From Botryococcus braunii (lineage: Eukaryota > Chlorophyta > Trebouxiophyceae), in assembly GCA_002005505.1 (NCBI GenBank), contig MVGU01001225.1, forward strand, positions 108,501 through 172,500: a stretch of 64,000 nucleotides of DNA. Reading direction: 5' to 3'. A program made the position numbers and the translations under genes. The notes under the pieces are model-generated. The model ran no database searches, had not been told where the DNA came from, and saw nothing but the letters and a program-made list of their open reading frames with translations. Shown here piece by piece: positions 50,921 through 64,000 of this stretch; the first letter of the stretch is position 1, and every line of letters starts with the position of its first letter.

Positions 50921-52374
50921 TTTCCTGATTGAAATCGGAGATTATGCAACTACGGTTAGTAATAGCTGGGCTGCGGCTTCTGTATCAAGGTAAATTATGC
51001 GGATCGCCACTCAAGGATTCGGCCTTGAGACCTGGATTACCGGATTACTGGATTACTGGTACTTACGATTGTGCGATTCGAAGGCTGGAGGTTACAATCG
51101 GAGACTGCTACGGTTCAAGTCTCGGATGTTTTAGTCGGGGATTTGTAGTCGGGGTCACCGGCTTACGGCCTATCGCAGGCCGGACTATCGGACTTTGGGG
51201 TTGACGTCTGGAGTATGAGTTCAACTGATGTGATAGGTCGTGCGTTTCACTTCCAAGGGTACTAAATGGAATTATTATTACTCTGTTATTAGGTTTTGTA
51301 GCTCCCTTTTAGGATTCGGGCTGGTCCACGTTCGGTGTTGTTGCGGCTTGGATGGAGCGGACTGGAAAGCACCTTGCGGCACTGGTAAACGGAATTATGA
51401 AAGATGTTATAGTGATCAAATAATTATCGAAAGTATTACGTCGGGTCCAAATTGTTGTATCTCTATGTATAACGTGCGGTTATATCTCTGATCAAAACTT
51501 AAGTTCAACCACGTAGAGTATTATCGTTCGGAAACTATCAGGGTTTGGGTATTATTTAGTAAGACAATACTGATAATCTGACACTTAGGGGTGTTGCTTC
51601 ACGAATACGACAAGTCAGGTCGAGTGGATCAAGTACGATGATGCAAGTAGGCAAACAGACAGGCACATTAACGCAGGCGAGACGGACGTGGCTGGTAGGA
51701 ATCTTGGGGTTCAACTTGTGCTTACAAAGAGACTTGCGACAGAGGTTTCCCTCTCCTAACACCTAGCACAGCGTGGTTTAGAGGACGGCTGGACGCCCTT
51801 ATATAGTCGTCCCCGAACTTACGCGGAGATTCTGGAAGATTCTGGACCCTTCTAACCGAAAGGTCCAGAAGAACTTAGAACCTTCTGGAGGAATCCAGAG
51901 AAGCTCTTACAATCAGCCACGCATTTCAAATGCATGACAAACTGACACGTATAAGAAATCTAGAGAGTTCTAGACTGATGGAGAAAGTTCTAGACACGAA
52001 GTTCACAATGAAGAGACGCTAAACATTACACGTCAGCACTGTTCTAGAAAGTACGAGCTGATTCCTGAAACATCAAGGAACTGTTTAGCAGCTGCTTATG
52101 AACTGCACATTAAAACTGGCCTTCAAGCGGGCCCACAACGTGTCAAACAGCAAATTTCCCTCTAAGTCCCACTCCAGACCAACACGTGCGGGGCTGGGAC
52201 TTAAAAGGGCACAAGATTGAGGGTTTTATCAAGCAGTACAAAATCCTCTCGAGCCGCGGAAGTCCCGACTCGAGGGCGCAGTCTTCCCGGTCTCCAGGGC
52301 ACCCGGAAAGGACATATTCTGTTCGAAATCCATAATGGCTACTTAGTATAACAGGCACTTGCTATATCGTCACA
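50921..52374 (-). repeat. Gypsy-B 5' LTR (right copy), 48 bp short
   Basis: It aligns to 21,049-21,182, 22,165-23,378 and 24,858-24,962, and so retains the empty sites of both insertions. TATATAAG is on the minus strand at 51,798-51,805. The first 48 bases seen in the left LTR are replaced by the GA-bearing repeat. The end CGTCACA is followed by GAGG. Confidence 0.85.
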
Positions 52375-53091
52375 GAGGTCCAGACTTGAGAAAATCTTAG
52401 CACCTTTAAGTTTATCAAGCAAGTCGTCTATGCGAGGGAGAGGGTACCTATCATGTATGGTGATTTTATTTAATGCCCTGTAGTCTATAACCATTCGGTA
52501 TGTGCCCTCCTTCTTCCTCACAAACAAGACCGGTGAGGCATATGGTGAACATGAGGGGCGTATGTGTCCCTTAGAAAGTAGTTCATCCACAGTTCGCTCA
52601 CATTCCTCAGTTTCTTCCACGGACAAGCGGTAAGCAGGACGGTTTGGAGGAGTTACTCCTTCCTGCACATTAATAGTGTGATAGACTTGTCGGTGTGGGG
52701 GTAGTCCTGGTAGCCCATTTGGAAAAATGTCCTTGTACTCTCGGAGCAAGTGTGCTAGCCGCTCAGGCTTTTTAGCACAAATTTCCTCTAGAGGGTCCGA
52801 AGGCTTACCCGTGGTGACCTCGGATTCTCCCTTTTCCTCTTCCTTTTCCTCTTCCCTTTCCTCTTCCTCTTCCACTTCCTTCTCCACTTCTAGACAACTC
52901 TCCATATCCGGGGCCGTGCCCGAGGTATCCCCCGGCGCAGAGTTGTGTAAGGAAGTCCCGGATGACTCCATCGAGGGGTCGTCCATGTCCACCAAAGGTG
53001 GCATCTCTTCCTTGCAGTGGTGCTGCCACTGGTTGATTATTTCCTTGCCTCGGATAGAATCCAGGCTGAAAATTTGATGGGGTGTGCCCAC
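52375..53091 (-). pseudogene. Gypsy-A RT N-terminal part with acidic spacer
   Basis: The frame has a Glu-rich spacer ([16 protein letters not shown]), then the RT entry motifs ([50 protein letters not shown]) and ends at IFSSLDL, where gypsy-B is inserted. It continues at 21,002. The aspartic protease expected between zinc knuckle and RT is not present in any frame here, suggesting an internal deletion near 52,800-53,000 or a protease supplied elsewhere. Confidence 0.85.
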
Positions 53092-53681
53092 TAGCTTGAG
53101 CTTTGGCAGCTAGATATTGCTTTTTAGCAACACACTGCCATGACTCGTGGCCTAGTTTATGACAAAAATAGCATTCCCTATCCTTTGGAATAGAGGTTCT
53201 GGAATCAATTTTTCTCCCGGACCCAAAAGGGGGTGCTCCCACCAAACCCAAGGAAGGTGGTGCAGGGGGCTGTTGAAGTTCCACCACTCCTGCTGCCACT
53301 TGAGGTGTCTGGGTGTAGACCCTCTTCCTCTTGGGTCCATGTGCATCCACATATGTGCTTTTGAGACTTGCCTCATATTTAACAACATAAGTGCAAATGT
53401 CTTCCAGATCAGTGAAAGGACTGCCTGTTGCAGGGTTCACAGTGCATGCAAGTTTGAGAGGAGTATTAAGACCCTTGGTAAAAAGATGTAACTGGTCTTG
53501 CATGGCTATTTGATAGTCAACCTCTACATGTGCTAGGAGAGACATAAATCTTTCAATATATCTCTCGACAGTCTCATTTCCTTGAAAGACTTTGTCTAAT
53601 TTTGCCCTGGCAATGGCCACTGTGTCTGTGGAATCATATCTTTTAACCATAAAAGTTTTAAAATCCTTCCATTCCAATGTA
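52379..53681 (-). mobile_element. Gypsy-A, 5' part between gypsy-B and E3
   Basis: It carries gag and the first half of RT. Its left border is the gypsy-B target duplication, and its right border is E3, which cut away the gag N-terminus, leader and 5' LTR. Confidence 0.85.
52805..53681 (-). pseudogene. Gypsy-A gag, N-terminus removed by E3
   Basis: The frame begins at the E3 junction (LEWKDFKTFMVKRYD) and has the gag core (KVFQGNETVERYIERFM), a CCHC zinc knuckle (CYFCHKLGHESWQC) at about 53,150-53,190 and an Arg/Gly-Lys/Gly tail. It is homologous to the gypsy-C gag at 13,024-14,350. The first residues of the longer open frame (53,682-53,842) are E3 terminal repeat sequence, not gag. Confidence 0.85.
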
Positions 53682-53725
53682 CGTCTGGGGTTAAGAAATG
53701 GGACAGTATGGGACGGGGATGGGGC

Positions 53726-54756
53726 CCCGTCCCATATGGTCCATTGCACCTCGACAGGGATGCGGCTCGTCCCATCCCCGTCAAGTATTGGCCGCCAAAT
53801 TGGGACAAAGACGGGCCAGCCCCATCCCGGTCGAGGTCCCAAGGGCCGTATTGGTCGGGTACCTGTGTGTCAATCTTTGACCGCTCTAGATGGGACCTGA
53901 ACTTAGGAGCCCCATCCCGGTCGAGGTCCCATGGGTCAGGTTGGTCGGGTGCGTTTGTGTCAATTATGGGCCGCCTTGGATAGGACCTGAATTGATGAGC
54001 CCCATTCGGGCCGTATTGGTCGGGTTCCTGTGTGTCAATTTTGGACCGCCTTGCATGGGACCAGAACTAAGAAGCCCCATCCCGGTCGAGGTCCCATGGA
54101 CCGTATGGGACGGGTACCTGTGTCTCAATATTTGACCACCCCAGATGGGACCTGAAATGATGAGCCCCATCCCTGTCGAGGTCCCATGGGTCGGGTTGGT
54201 CGGGTGCGTTTGTGTCAATTATGGGCCGCCTTGGATGGGACCTGAACTGATAAGCCCCATTCGGGTCGAGGTTCCATGGGCCGTATTGGACAGGTACGTG
54301 TGTGTCAATTTTAAACTGCCTTGCATGGGACCTGAACCAAGAAGCCCCATCCGGGTCGAGGTCCCATGGGCCGTATTGGCCGGGTACATGTGTGTCAATA
54401 TTGGACCGCCCCAGATGGGACCTGAATTGAGGAGCCCCATCCCGGTCCAGGTCCCATGAGCCGTACTGGTCGGGTACCTGTGTGTCAATTATGGGCCGCC
54501 TTGGATGGGACCTGAACTGATGAGCCCCATTCGGGTCGAGGTTCCATGGGCCGTATTGGTCGGGTACATTTGTGGTAGTTATGGGCCGCCTTGGATGGGA
54601 TGTGAATTGACGAGCCCCATCTCTGTCGAGGTTCTATGGGCCGGATCGGACGGCTACATTTCCTGTCAGTTTTGGAAAGGCTTGGATGGGACAGGGCTTG
54701 GATGGGACAGGCTTAGGTGGAACAGCAATTGACGAGCCCCATTCTGGTCGACTTTT
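53726..54756. repeat. 90-bp subterminal array of E3
   Basis: The inverted copy of 48,750-49,780, with the same period and nearly the same unit order, hence the same number of units. The equality indicates that the copies separated recently. Confidence 0.9.
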
Positions 54757-55956
54757 CACGGGCCCAAGAACAACGGGAATGTTGAATCTTAACCCAGGAA
54801 TTCTACGGTCCTTTCTATGTCGTGTTTGTTGCTACATAGTCCACATATATGTTGACTGCTTATACAGTCATAAAACAAGAGCGAGCAAGGAGTGTTTGAA
54901 AGGGCAGCCGCACAATGAATCACATTTGCATAGTCATAGATTACATGTTGCAACAAGTGTGTTGCAATGAAAACGTTGTTGTGCTTGTAAACGACGCATT
55001 GTGATGGTTTGGTGTTCCCTCCCGTTTGTCCCATTAAGCTGAGCACTCGGCTTCCGTGATATCCAATACAAAAAATAGTTGAAAACAATCTCTGGTGTCC
55101 ATGCGACATAATGCTTTCTACATTGAGATGCAATGCTATTACCATGCAACAGCTACTAGTACTTACACTATATAGTGTATATATATATACACTATATAGT
55201 AAGTATACTATATACTATACATACTATAATGCCAAATATGTTCTTGGCATATACACCAGCGCAAAACTCGAACGAAAACCAATGACCACGACTGAGCACA
55301 AATTGCTATACTCCTAGCAGTTCTATACTTGATGAACAATGGCGTATACGCCTTTTCCCGTGAGCTGCCCTACGGAGAATTCTTTCGAAAGGTCTTGTTG
55401 CCCTTGGTAAGATGGATGTGAGCCGTAGCTCAATTGCCACATTCTGATTGGTGGTCGAGCAAGTGATTGAAGAGTGAATTCATACCTATGACATTGCCCC
55501 GTTGTACAGATTCTACCTACCAAGATAATGAAGGCGTTACCACAAAACCCAAGCTCAGATAAACAGCGATCCGTTCGATGAGAATCGCTTTTCAACTGTC
55601 GGGGCGCCGGCGTGGTGAAAAAGCTGGAAAGGATGGGGTGGTGAAAAAACCCTGCTAGAGGTAGGCTATCTTGTTTATTGTATGCAAGGTGTCAATCATT
55701 CATTCTGCTGATCCAGAGCAGGATCCTCGAAGAATAATAATAATTGTCGTAGAGGACATCCTGATTTTTTTCATGGCGTCCAAGGAAGCTTGGGTCCATA
55801 GATGGTCCCTTGCATTATTGTCTGACTTCTGAAATGGAGTCCCTACGAACCATAACAATGACTTAAGAGGCGTGCTCTGTGAAGTTGAAGCCGGGCATGC
55901 AACTGAGATTGAATGCACAATGGCAATGGGAAGCAGGTCACCTTCCATTGTCGATG

Positions 55957-58612
55957 TTATCGAACGTTTAGGTCTCTCGGCACTACGGGTGCCCTTGACA
56001 ACATCCTATCATCTGCCCAGGCCTGTATTTTTTCCTTCATCATTCTCTTAGCCTGGTCTATACCGTGCTCGCTTGTGGGCAGTGTTTTCCCTGAGAAGAT
56101 TGTCTCCAACTGTAAAGACAACACGTGTTAGTACAATCTTGATTCACACTGTCTTTATATCTTGCAAGATTTTAGAAGACAATTGTTCGGTGTATGTTGA
56201 AACTCGAGTGAGCTCATGACCCTCCTTCTGTAACAGTGTAATATCAATCACGTGTCTCTTGTATCAATAATATATATGATTCAGCTTGCATCATTGACCA
56301 TTTGTTGCATTTGACCTTAAGCAGTTCTTCAGATGGAATGTCCTTACCAGAAGTTCAAAATATGCCACCTGATTGGCATACAAGGACTTGACATTCCTTG
56401 CTTCTTTTTTTATCTCAGGTTTTAATACGTCTCCTGAAACCCTGTTCGAAGGGTCTTGAAGAAATTGGTTGTAGGCTGATACGAGCGCCAACCTGTAGCG
56501 ATTCCCAGATCCAAAAACCTGGTCAGGTCGCCCGTTACTCATGTGGTGACGATAGCCGTGATCCCTCAGAAGCTGGGCAGCCTTTGCCTTGGCATCCCTG
56601 GTGTTTAGGAGGTACCCTTGCGGGCTTATGAGATCGGGCCAACCCGTGTGCATGCCCTTTTTAATTCCTCTGTTTATGTTATTTGTGCGCAGTGCTCCCA
56701 GGATCTTCATCACCTTCATGCAATATCATATGGAACGTTACTTTTCGGTGAGTCCACAATTGGACAACATGGTTGGAACACACCGTCTACAGAACTTTGG
56801 GCACATTCACACTTTATATTATAGTTGCTTGGTGGAAATAACTATTGTAGGACACTGATCAATTCTAACATATATATGTACATTTGACAAACTATGCGCA
56901 TGGTTATAATCTTTATATATGAGTCACCTGAACCTCGTCTTCATAAGATACAATCTCTTCCACATTTGCTGAGGCCTTGGCTTCTAAGATGATGTTTTTA
57001 TACGCTTCTTGATCATAGTAGAATCCAGTCTGTGGTGCGGCCTTGTGGATCACTCTCGCCATGACGTGTTGTGGCTACATCATCAATCGGGCAGAAATCA
57101 GATAAGTTTTATATAGTAAGCTTAATTACGCTAAATATTTAAGGCGGTGTAATTAAGGGAACCCTTGCTGTCAACTACAGATAAGATCAAACATATTCCC
57201 CAGAGCGTACAGATGCCCACTACTGAATTAGGAGATTTCCCTCACATATCCTTCAAACCTGCTGACATGCCAGTCTATAACAATGCGGACAGACATCGAT
57301 GAAATTTCCCCCGTAACACTTACCACTAAGGCCTTCTGCGCGCTCGATGGTGTTGTCGATGCTGCTCTGTCCTTACAACTATCGAGCTTACGAGTGAGTT
57401 CCAAGAGAACGTCGCGCATATTCAGCGCCAGGCGGTTGTTGGTGTGCATGTTCCTCATTATTCTTTTGAAAATGTCCACCATGCTGTTTGGATCCGCCTC
57501 GACATCTGTAGGTAATCGTAAGACCCGGCACTTTCAGGAATCAGGTCAATTAAAGGAGGCAAGGGCGACCAAAGACACCACTGAAATCGTACAGCAAATT
57601 TGCTATAAAATTTTAAAAGGTTTCAAAACCGACTTTAACCTCATCGCAACAGATGATATTCATCATACACAAATTGTCTCTGCACATATGTTAACTCCCT
57701 TCTTGTTTAGGTGATTATGGGATACCTTCCGAGATTTGTTGCTCAAGTTCCTCTATGGAGACAAAGCAAGGGTTCTTTGCTGCTCCAGCATCCTCTGACT
57801 GCCAATAAGCACGTCTTGTTTTAGCTACTGCTCACAAATGCTTAAGCATCGAGAGACATAACTGTAAGTCAGTCAAACACAAAGAAAATGCACATTGCTA
57901 AAGCAAATTATTGGACAAACGTATATAGACATTTGCTTTCAGCTGCATGACACTTGCTTTCGTGTGTAGCTTCTCTGTATATACAGCAAACACAGAGAAG
58001 CTACATATGAAAGCAAGTGTCCTGCAGCTGAAAGCAATTGTCCTTCAATTATAAACATCATGCCAGGATATCATCAGACACAAAGTAAGCTTTGAAAGAA
58101 CCATAGACGATCCAAGTTTTAGTCTAGACCTTCTTAGATCTTATAAGATCTTAACCCTTCAAGACTTAAAACAAAACAATCATATTATGTATCCAACTGT
58201 AAAACACCAGCACAACCAAACTCGGAATTAGCAGACCAGCAAACTTATCATCATTCAACTTGAAACAACGCATTGAAACGTCTCGTGTCGGAAAGCTTTC
58301 ATGGTTTGTTTTTGAAACCAATAAGTATCTTTGATTATATACCTTGTCGGAGTTGGAGTTTCCCAAACTGCTACTGCCCTCCAGTGAATCCGACTGCCCA
58401 ACAGATGTATGTTCTTGTTCCGTGTCATTTCGATATGGACTTGCTCCCGATGCCCCTTGAGCCTGACGAACTGGTGTAGATACAGGTCCTGATAGGTTAG
58501 TGTTTCCGAACAACTCATTCCGCAATCCGGATCCAACGGAGTTCAAAGCACGACGCTTTTCTGCCAGGTCCTCAGAATCGGCCTTTCTTTTGCCGAAACG
58601 TTGTTGTGCCAT
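55957..58612 (-). CDS. Partner gene, E3 copy
   Basis: The start codon is at 58,612 and the stop at 55,957-55,959. All six exons and splice sites of the E2 copy are kept, with only isolated base differences (for example Glu to Gly in LFENTNL, and Asn to Ile-type changes near 56,675). The gene is therefore still potentially functional although the neighbouring transposase is truncated. The hairpin lies in intron 1 at about 57,926-58,042. Confidence 0.65.
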
Positions 58613-58933
58613 CTGAAAACTCAAGTAAAAGTCTCAAATATTCGAATTGCATAGGCAGAATGGGCAAGCAATATGATAATATGATTGCGATGTAAGCAAT
58701 GCCAGTCGCTTTCGATCCACGTGAACGTACCACGAACGTACGTACGTACGATGTACGGTCGTGCAAAGACAGGCACTTCTTCGACCTTGTGCGTGTGAAG
58801 GACTTAGATCCTTCAAAGACTACACGACCGCTGGTTTGAATGTTTGTTGGGAAAGTCCATAGACGATTAAATACAACAGCACCATCATGTTTTATTTCCT
58901 ATCGTATAGTACAGTCTAGAGCGTTATTGGAAG
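58613..58933. promoter_or_regulatory. Divergent promoter region, E3 copy
   Basis: Counterpart of 44,573-44,894 with the same CGTACG palindrome. One G/T difference lies just upstream of the transposase ATG (TTGGAAGATG here, TTGTGAAGATG in E2). Confidence 0.45.
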
Positions 58934-61845
58934 ATGTGTGATCAGGACTTCGTCTGCGGTGGTTGTGCCTCAAAATTTAAAACGATTAAGGCCCTTCACC
59001 GCCACTGGATACAGAAAAAAAGCCATTCTGGTCTAGTCTTTAAGCCATTGAAACGTCGTCGAGCTGAAGAGCTCGACGTAGGTGTTGATGACAAGGAAAG
59101 AAAGACGTCTAAGCAACAGCGTTTGGGCTCTTGTCATGATTTTGCTTCAAACATGCTGCCTGCCATATCCCGTACGGTCTGTAGTGCACGCACTACATAT
59201 GATACAGTTGTTATGGATGAAGGGAGGTACGACCCCGGAGTGGATTTAAATAAGATCGCCAAGAAGCTCTTGCCGATCATAACAAAACAGAACCGTGACG
59301 ACGGCGAGGTACTGGTTAAAGAACTTTCACAAGCACAGTTGATTCCCTGGAAAAATCTGAATGAAATGAAGGTTTTCTTGGACAGTCACACAGTAAGCTT
59401 CTCTTTGGAACTCCGCAGTATTTTTTTGTCATTGTTCTGTCTTCTATTATTTGATTTGTTGTCATTGCCAGTTGTCCATATTTTGTATAATGAATTTCCT
59501 TTGTATCGCAGAATTGGTCCAAGCATGTTGTGGGCGTCAGCCACGGACAACCGATCTACGTCGAATGCGTAGACCGAGCAGATTTGATTTTTAACAAACT
59601 CATACATGCCAACCAGGTTGGTGACTGGTTCTACATGCGGTATTGTAGAGGTTAAGCATATGAGATTGTATCATCGCATTGAAATTTGTGCACGCTGACT
59701 AGTCATTCATCATACAAGTTGAACCATGGCATTGTGACATATGCACACCGAAACAAACGAGCATATCCTTGCAGGCTAATCTAGAACTCAGGAGTCGTCC
59801 CAATTATGTCAAGGACAACTGCGGAAACATAATCAGAGAATACACAACATTCTCAAGCGGAACTCTGTTGCAGCATCTACAGGTGAGGACTGATCCTTGA
59901 GTTGTAACAAGTACATATTATTGTCGTTGACATGAAACTATAGATACCAATTACTTCTCACATCACAATTATTTCTTAAGATCAACATATTGCACTGATT
60001 CTACCGCGTTTTGTGAACTTATATTGGCAATGCCGCAGGCCAACGTGCAGCAGATGAGTTCTTTGAGAGAGAGCGTTGTTGTGTCGTACGGGTTCCATAG
60101 TGATGGCTCTCAACTAAGGGGAAACAATAAGCAGTTCCACCCCGTCTATGTGTTCCTCACTTGTCTGCCTCCATCACATTTTAGGCAACATGACAATTAT
60201 GAATGCGTGGGAATGATCCCCGTGCTCACATGGCAGCAACTTGGTCTGCCAGAAAACATGGCAGCGAATGAGTTGAAGAGGTATACGAGTAACATAGCCT
60301 TATCCGGTGGCATACTGAGGGTCTATTATGGTTTACATTTACTGTTGAAGGAATTTGATTATGAACGAGTGTTGAATTTCATCTGACATTAACAGTAGAC
60401 ATGCATGTCACTATTTGTGAACCATTCATTGCTTACTACATCCATTCATCGCTATTGGTTGTTGCATGTCTCACATCATTTAACCTTCGTGAAGCATTTC
60501 TCTCGTGTCTAACCCGAAATCTAATGTGGAAGTCTGTTGAATAAGTTTCATAAAAGTCTACCCATTTCGAGTGATGGAACTGTGACTAGCGGAGTTCAAT
60601 GTTTCTAAAAAACATCCATTTAAGTAGAGAGAATGTAATGTTGCCGATCATTAATGTCAATATTGACAGAAAATTGCGATGTTTCCAGGGCGAGGCAACT
60701 GAAGTTGTCATTGAGAAATAAAGCCATAGACATTATTCTTAGTCCGTTTAAAGCGTTGATGAAACGGTAGGACCATGCGGCTGGATCCACTATCGATATC
60801 GTCAAATTGTTTGTTTGAAGTACACGTGTACACTTTCACCTACCATGTTATCAATTGCATCTCTTACAAGTAAAAACATTGACAATCGCACGGTGCAACA
60901 TGTTGCTAATTTACGATGCCTAACGATTCTATACACCAAACTCTATCACTGAAGACTATGGGTAAAACCTGTCAATCTCTGGAGGTGAACAATGAGGGCA
61001 ACTCGTCTTTCGATGTCATGTGGTTCAATGCTAGGGGAATGGAAGGGACAGTCAACGACGAATTGGTTCTTATGATACCCACACCAACACATTGGGTGCG
61101 CGACTTAAAGGAGGGAGTTGAATTGATGGGTATGATTGAGAACTTCAAGTCAAACTGCTCCTGCCTCTTCTTCACAACGGCAACTCCTGAAGAATTTGCT
61201 GACGTATTATTTCGTTTTCCACCACGAACCGAATCAAAAATGGAAAAGGTGATCCTATATTTCAACGCTGGTAGAACCATGTACTATTGCGTCTCGTATG
61301 TTACAAAAAAAGTACGTTGTATGTTTCCACAAGCGGAATGTTTCAAGTTCCCGGTTGTACCATGCATCATGATGTCATCACGAACATTATATATAGGGGA
61401 AACAAGTTCCCTATTGTACCATGCATCATGATGTCATCACGAACATTATGTATAGGGCAAAATATACCCTGATATGGAAGTTCATGCGACAAGGATTATA
61501 TTTACTTCGTGAGGTTATTGGCAGATTAAAAGAAAGTGCAGAAGCTATGAAACTCAAGGCCGGAAAGATGATGCAAGATCACTGCTCCGAAAGTATGGGT
61601 TAACGAGTGACCGTCAGGTATGGGCCCATAAGAATCATGGATGTCACACTTGCATCAGCAGAGATTTTTGTTTTCCGCAACTGCATCGTTCAACATCTCC
61701 ATTATTACATGCACGGAGATAAGCACCTTTGGTAATCTGCTGAAACAAAAATAGTGGTCATTCACTTGCAGAATGCTCTTAGTGGATGGGGCGGGGGTGT
61801 GGACTACGCTGTCATGTTTTCATACCCAGACAGGTTACACCAGTG
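58934..61845 (+). pseudogene. Plavaka-like transposase, 3'-truncated (E3)
   Basis: Exons correspond to E2: 58,934-59,392, 59,512-59,616, 59,775-59,882, 60,039-60,330, about 60,670-60,766, 61,035-61,248, then an exon equivalent to 41,980-41,888 near 61,526-61,618. The final exon breaks off after PDRLHQ at 61,845. The zinc finger and SDG-R region are present, but the E-x2-H and C-terminal regions are missing, so no active enzyme is expected. The splice sites used to deduce the E2 model are the same here. Confidence 0.75.
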
Positions 61846-62868
<1,023 letters not shown>

Positions 62869-63561
62869 GCCCCCTCTGGGGTGCAGGTTTTCCGGTGTCG
62901 GGGGCCGACAGCCTTGGATGCCCGCTGGGGAGGCTTATAATGGGGACGCGCGGGTAACGCCATGCACGCGCCAGAGATCCGAGGCAGGCGTATAATTATG
63001 CCAAAAATTCTGTTGGCAACTGCCTTTGAAATAAACAGGGTTCAGCTCCGCGGAGATGCGGTGTAGCTCCGAGGTCCGGAAGCTGTCCGTAAGCCCTCTA
63101 AATCGCAAATCCATTTCTTAGATGGGAAATCTAGCCCGGAGAGATGGGATTTCGCGGCGTGGCAGCCTGAGCGGAGGCTTTTGTACAGCCTGTGTACATC
63201 GCTGTATTGCGGTGTATTGCAGGTAACGCTGCGCCATGCACTCGCGCTGCAAGGCGCGTAATGCTGCCACGCCCGCCCCAGTTTCTCGTTCACCCGGTAC
63301 AGTATTTTTATTGAAGCCCTGCGCCTCCGCACTTGACCGAATCCCGCTTTGCATCTGCGCTTCCCCAGGAGAAGTACCTGTTTGCGGAGGGCCGCACCTA
63401 AGAAAATAACAAATTCTGACATAGACGTTATACTTGAATCGTTAAAGCATAGGAATTACGCTGTTTAGTTAAGTTAGGCTCTGAATTCCGTGCGCGACCT
63501 GGTTAGGGGGAATGTTTATCGGACCTGCTTGCCGCAATAGGGGGTGAAACGCCCTAATACA
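62869..63561. other. Unassigned GC-richer sequence
   Basis: No repeat copy elsewhere in the window and no credible coding frame. Minus-strand frames at 63,042-63,422 are Arg-rich and overlap each other, which looks non-coding. Confidence 0.4.
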
Positions 63562-63637
63562 ATGGCAAATGTTGTGAAACATGAAATCAATCCGTTCTTG
63601 GACGGCATCATGCCGCGGGAAATAATGAAACTGGATG
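63562..63637 (+). CDS. Candidate first exon of a gene leaving the window
   Basis: ATG at 63,562 opens a 25-codon frame (MANVVKHEINPFLDGIMP, then REIMKLD) ending in GATG directly before GTAAGTGTG, a strong donor. Continuation would be in phase 1. It could be host or transposon. No homologue is recognised. Confidence 0.4.
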
Positions 63638-63707
63638 GTAAGTGTGTTTTCCGTGCGTCAGAGATTAGGTGATTTCTTCTCTTTCGACCAAGCACTGCGC
63701 TTGTAAG

Positions 63708-63968
63708 CTAGGCTTCAGGGAGGTACTTATTTAAAACATCATTACCTGCAATATCTAAGATGCAAGCCTCTGGTTCGTATGCTACCCGTCTTTTTCTTGG
63801 CAGGTGTACTGGGACAATGTTAAGGAATAACTTTCTCTTTCCCGGCCACATGTTTTCACTCCTATCGATGCCTATACATATATTGTTATTGTGGACGTAG
63901 TTTTGGGGGAGTTCTTGTTCGCTGTATCTCCATATCAAGATGATCGTTTTTTGATCAACAATATGCAA
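63708..63968 (-). CDS. Hypothetical 86-residue minus-strand frame
   Basis: The frame has a plausible protein composition (NMWPGKRKLFLNIVPVHLP, then ACILDIAGNDVLNKYL) and ends at 63,708. It may be a last exon of a gene entering from the right. It overlaps the intron expected for the plus-strand candidate exon, so at most one model may be right. No family is recognised. Confidence 0.3.
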   Translation of the reverse strand: MHIVDQKTIILIWRYSEQELPQNYVHNNNICIGIDRSENMWPGKRKLFLNIVPVHLPRKRRVAYEPEACILDIAGNDVLNKYLPEA

Positions 63969-64000
63969 ACCCCTGATGCTGTCAGAATGAATGGTGTGCA

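Larger units (their letters stand above)
53682..61845. mobile_element. E3: truncated inverted copy of the Plavaka-like transposon
   Basis: E3 coordinates plus E2 coordinates sum to about 103,506, so it mirrors 41,661-49,824. It includes the terminal repeat, the 90-base array, the partner gene and transposase exons 1-8 (start). It is cut at 61,845 in the D-x-LHQ motif and joined to the GA-bearing repeat. Sequence identity to E2 is very high. Confidence 0.9.

Noticed and set aside
63042..63422. 126-codon minus-strand frame as a gene
   Set aside because: Arg-rich composition with another open frame overlapping it; no supporting signals.

Overview
This is eukaryotic DNA made almost entirely of transposable elements nested inside one another. 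No bacterial gene organisation is present. Several genes have phase-consistent GT-AG spliceosomal introns. Ty1/copia and Ty3/gypsy elements, a Plavaka-like DNA transposon and very long (GA)n/(CT)n and poly-C tracts dominate. The mixture suggests a repeat-rich green-lineage (algal) genome, but nothing in the window proves the host.

Layout, left to right. 1-3,303: one end of a Plavaka-like DNA transposon (E1), which interrupts the RNase H end of a copia polyprotein. 3,304-8,640: copia-1 (minus). 8,764-12,817: copia-2 (minus), internally deleted. 13,024-14,350: a lone gypsy gag (gypsy-C). 14,689-16,118: CT and poly-C low-complexity block. 16,120-18,331: no gene recognised. 18,332-21,002: 3' half of gypsy-A pol (RT end, RNase H, integrase, chromodomain; minus). 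21,003-52,374: a second gypsy element (gypsy-B) inserted into the reverse transcriptase of gypsy-A, with the 4-bp target duplication GAGG on both sides. 52,379-53,681: the 5' half of gypsy-A (gag and start of RT). 53,682-61,845: a truncated Plavaka-like copy (E3) inserted into the gypsy-A gag. 61,846-62,868: a GA-bearing repeat also found beside E2. 62,869-64,000: mostly unassigned sequence, with one candidate first exon.

Gypsy-B occupies 31.4 kb because it has been invaded repeatedly. Its left LTR contains a non-autonomous hAT-like element (8-bp target duplication) and another insertion (9-bp flanking repeat); both empty sites are preserved in its right LTR. Its RT is split by a solo LTR (target duplication GACA). 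Its 5' region holds a complete 12.7-kb Plavaka-like transposon (E2, 37,140-49,824). Gypsy-B pol carries a PHD finger after RNase H, and a two-exon gene of unknown function lies between integrase and the 3' LTR.

E2 is the most interesting object. It has 44-bp terminal inverted repeats, different tandem-repeat arrays inside each end, and two head-to-head intron-containing genes sharing a 322-bp intergenic region: a Plavaka/CMC-type transposase (minus) and an unrecognised 396-residue partner protein (plus). E1 and E3 are inverted copies of parts of E2, so the window contains inverted repeats of 3.3 kb and 8.2 kb.
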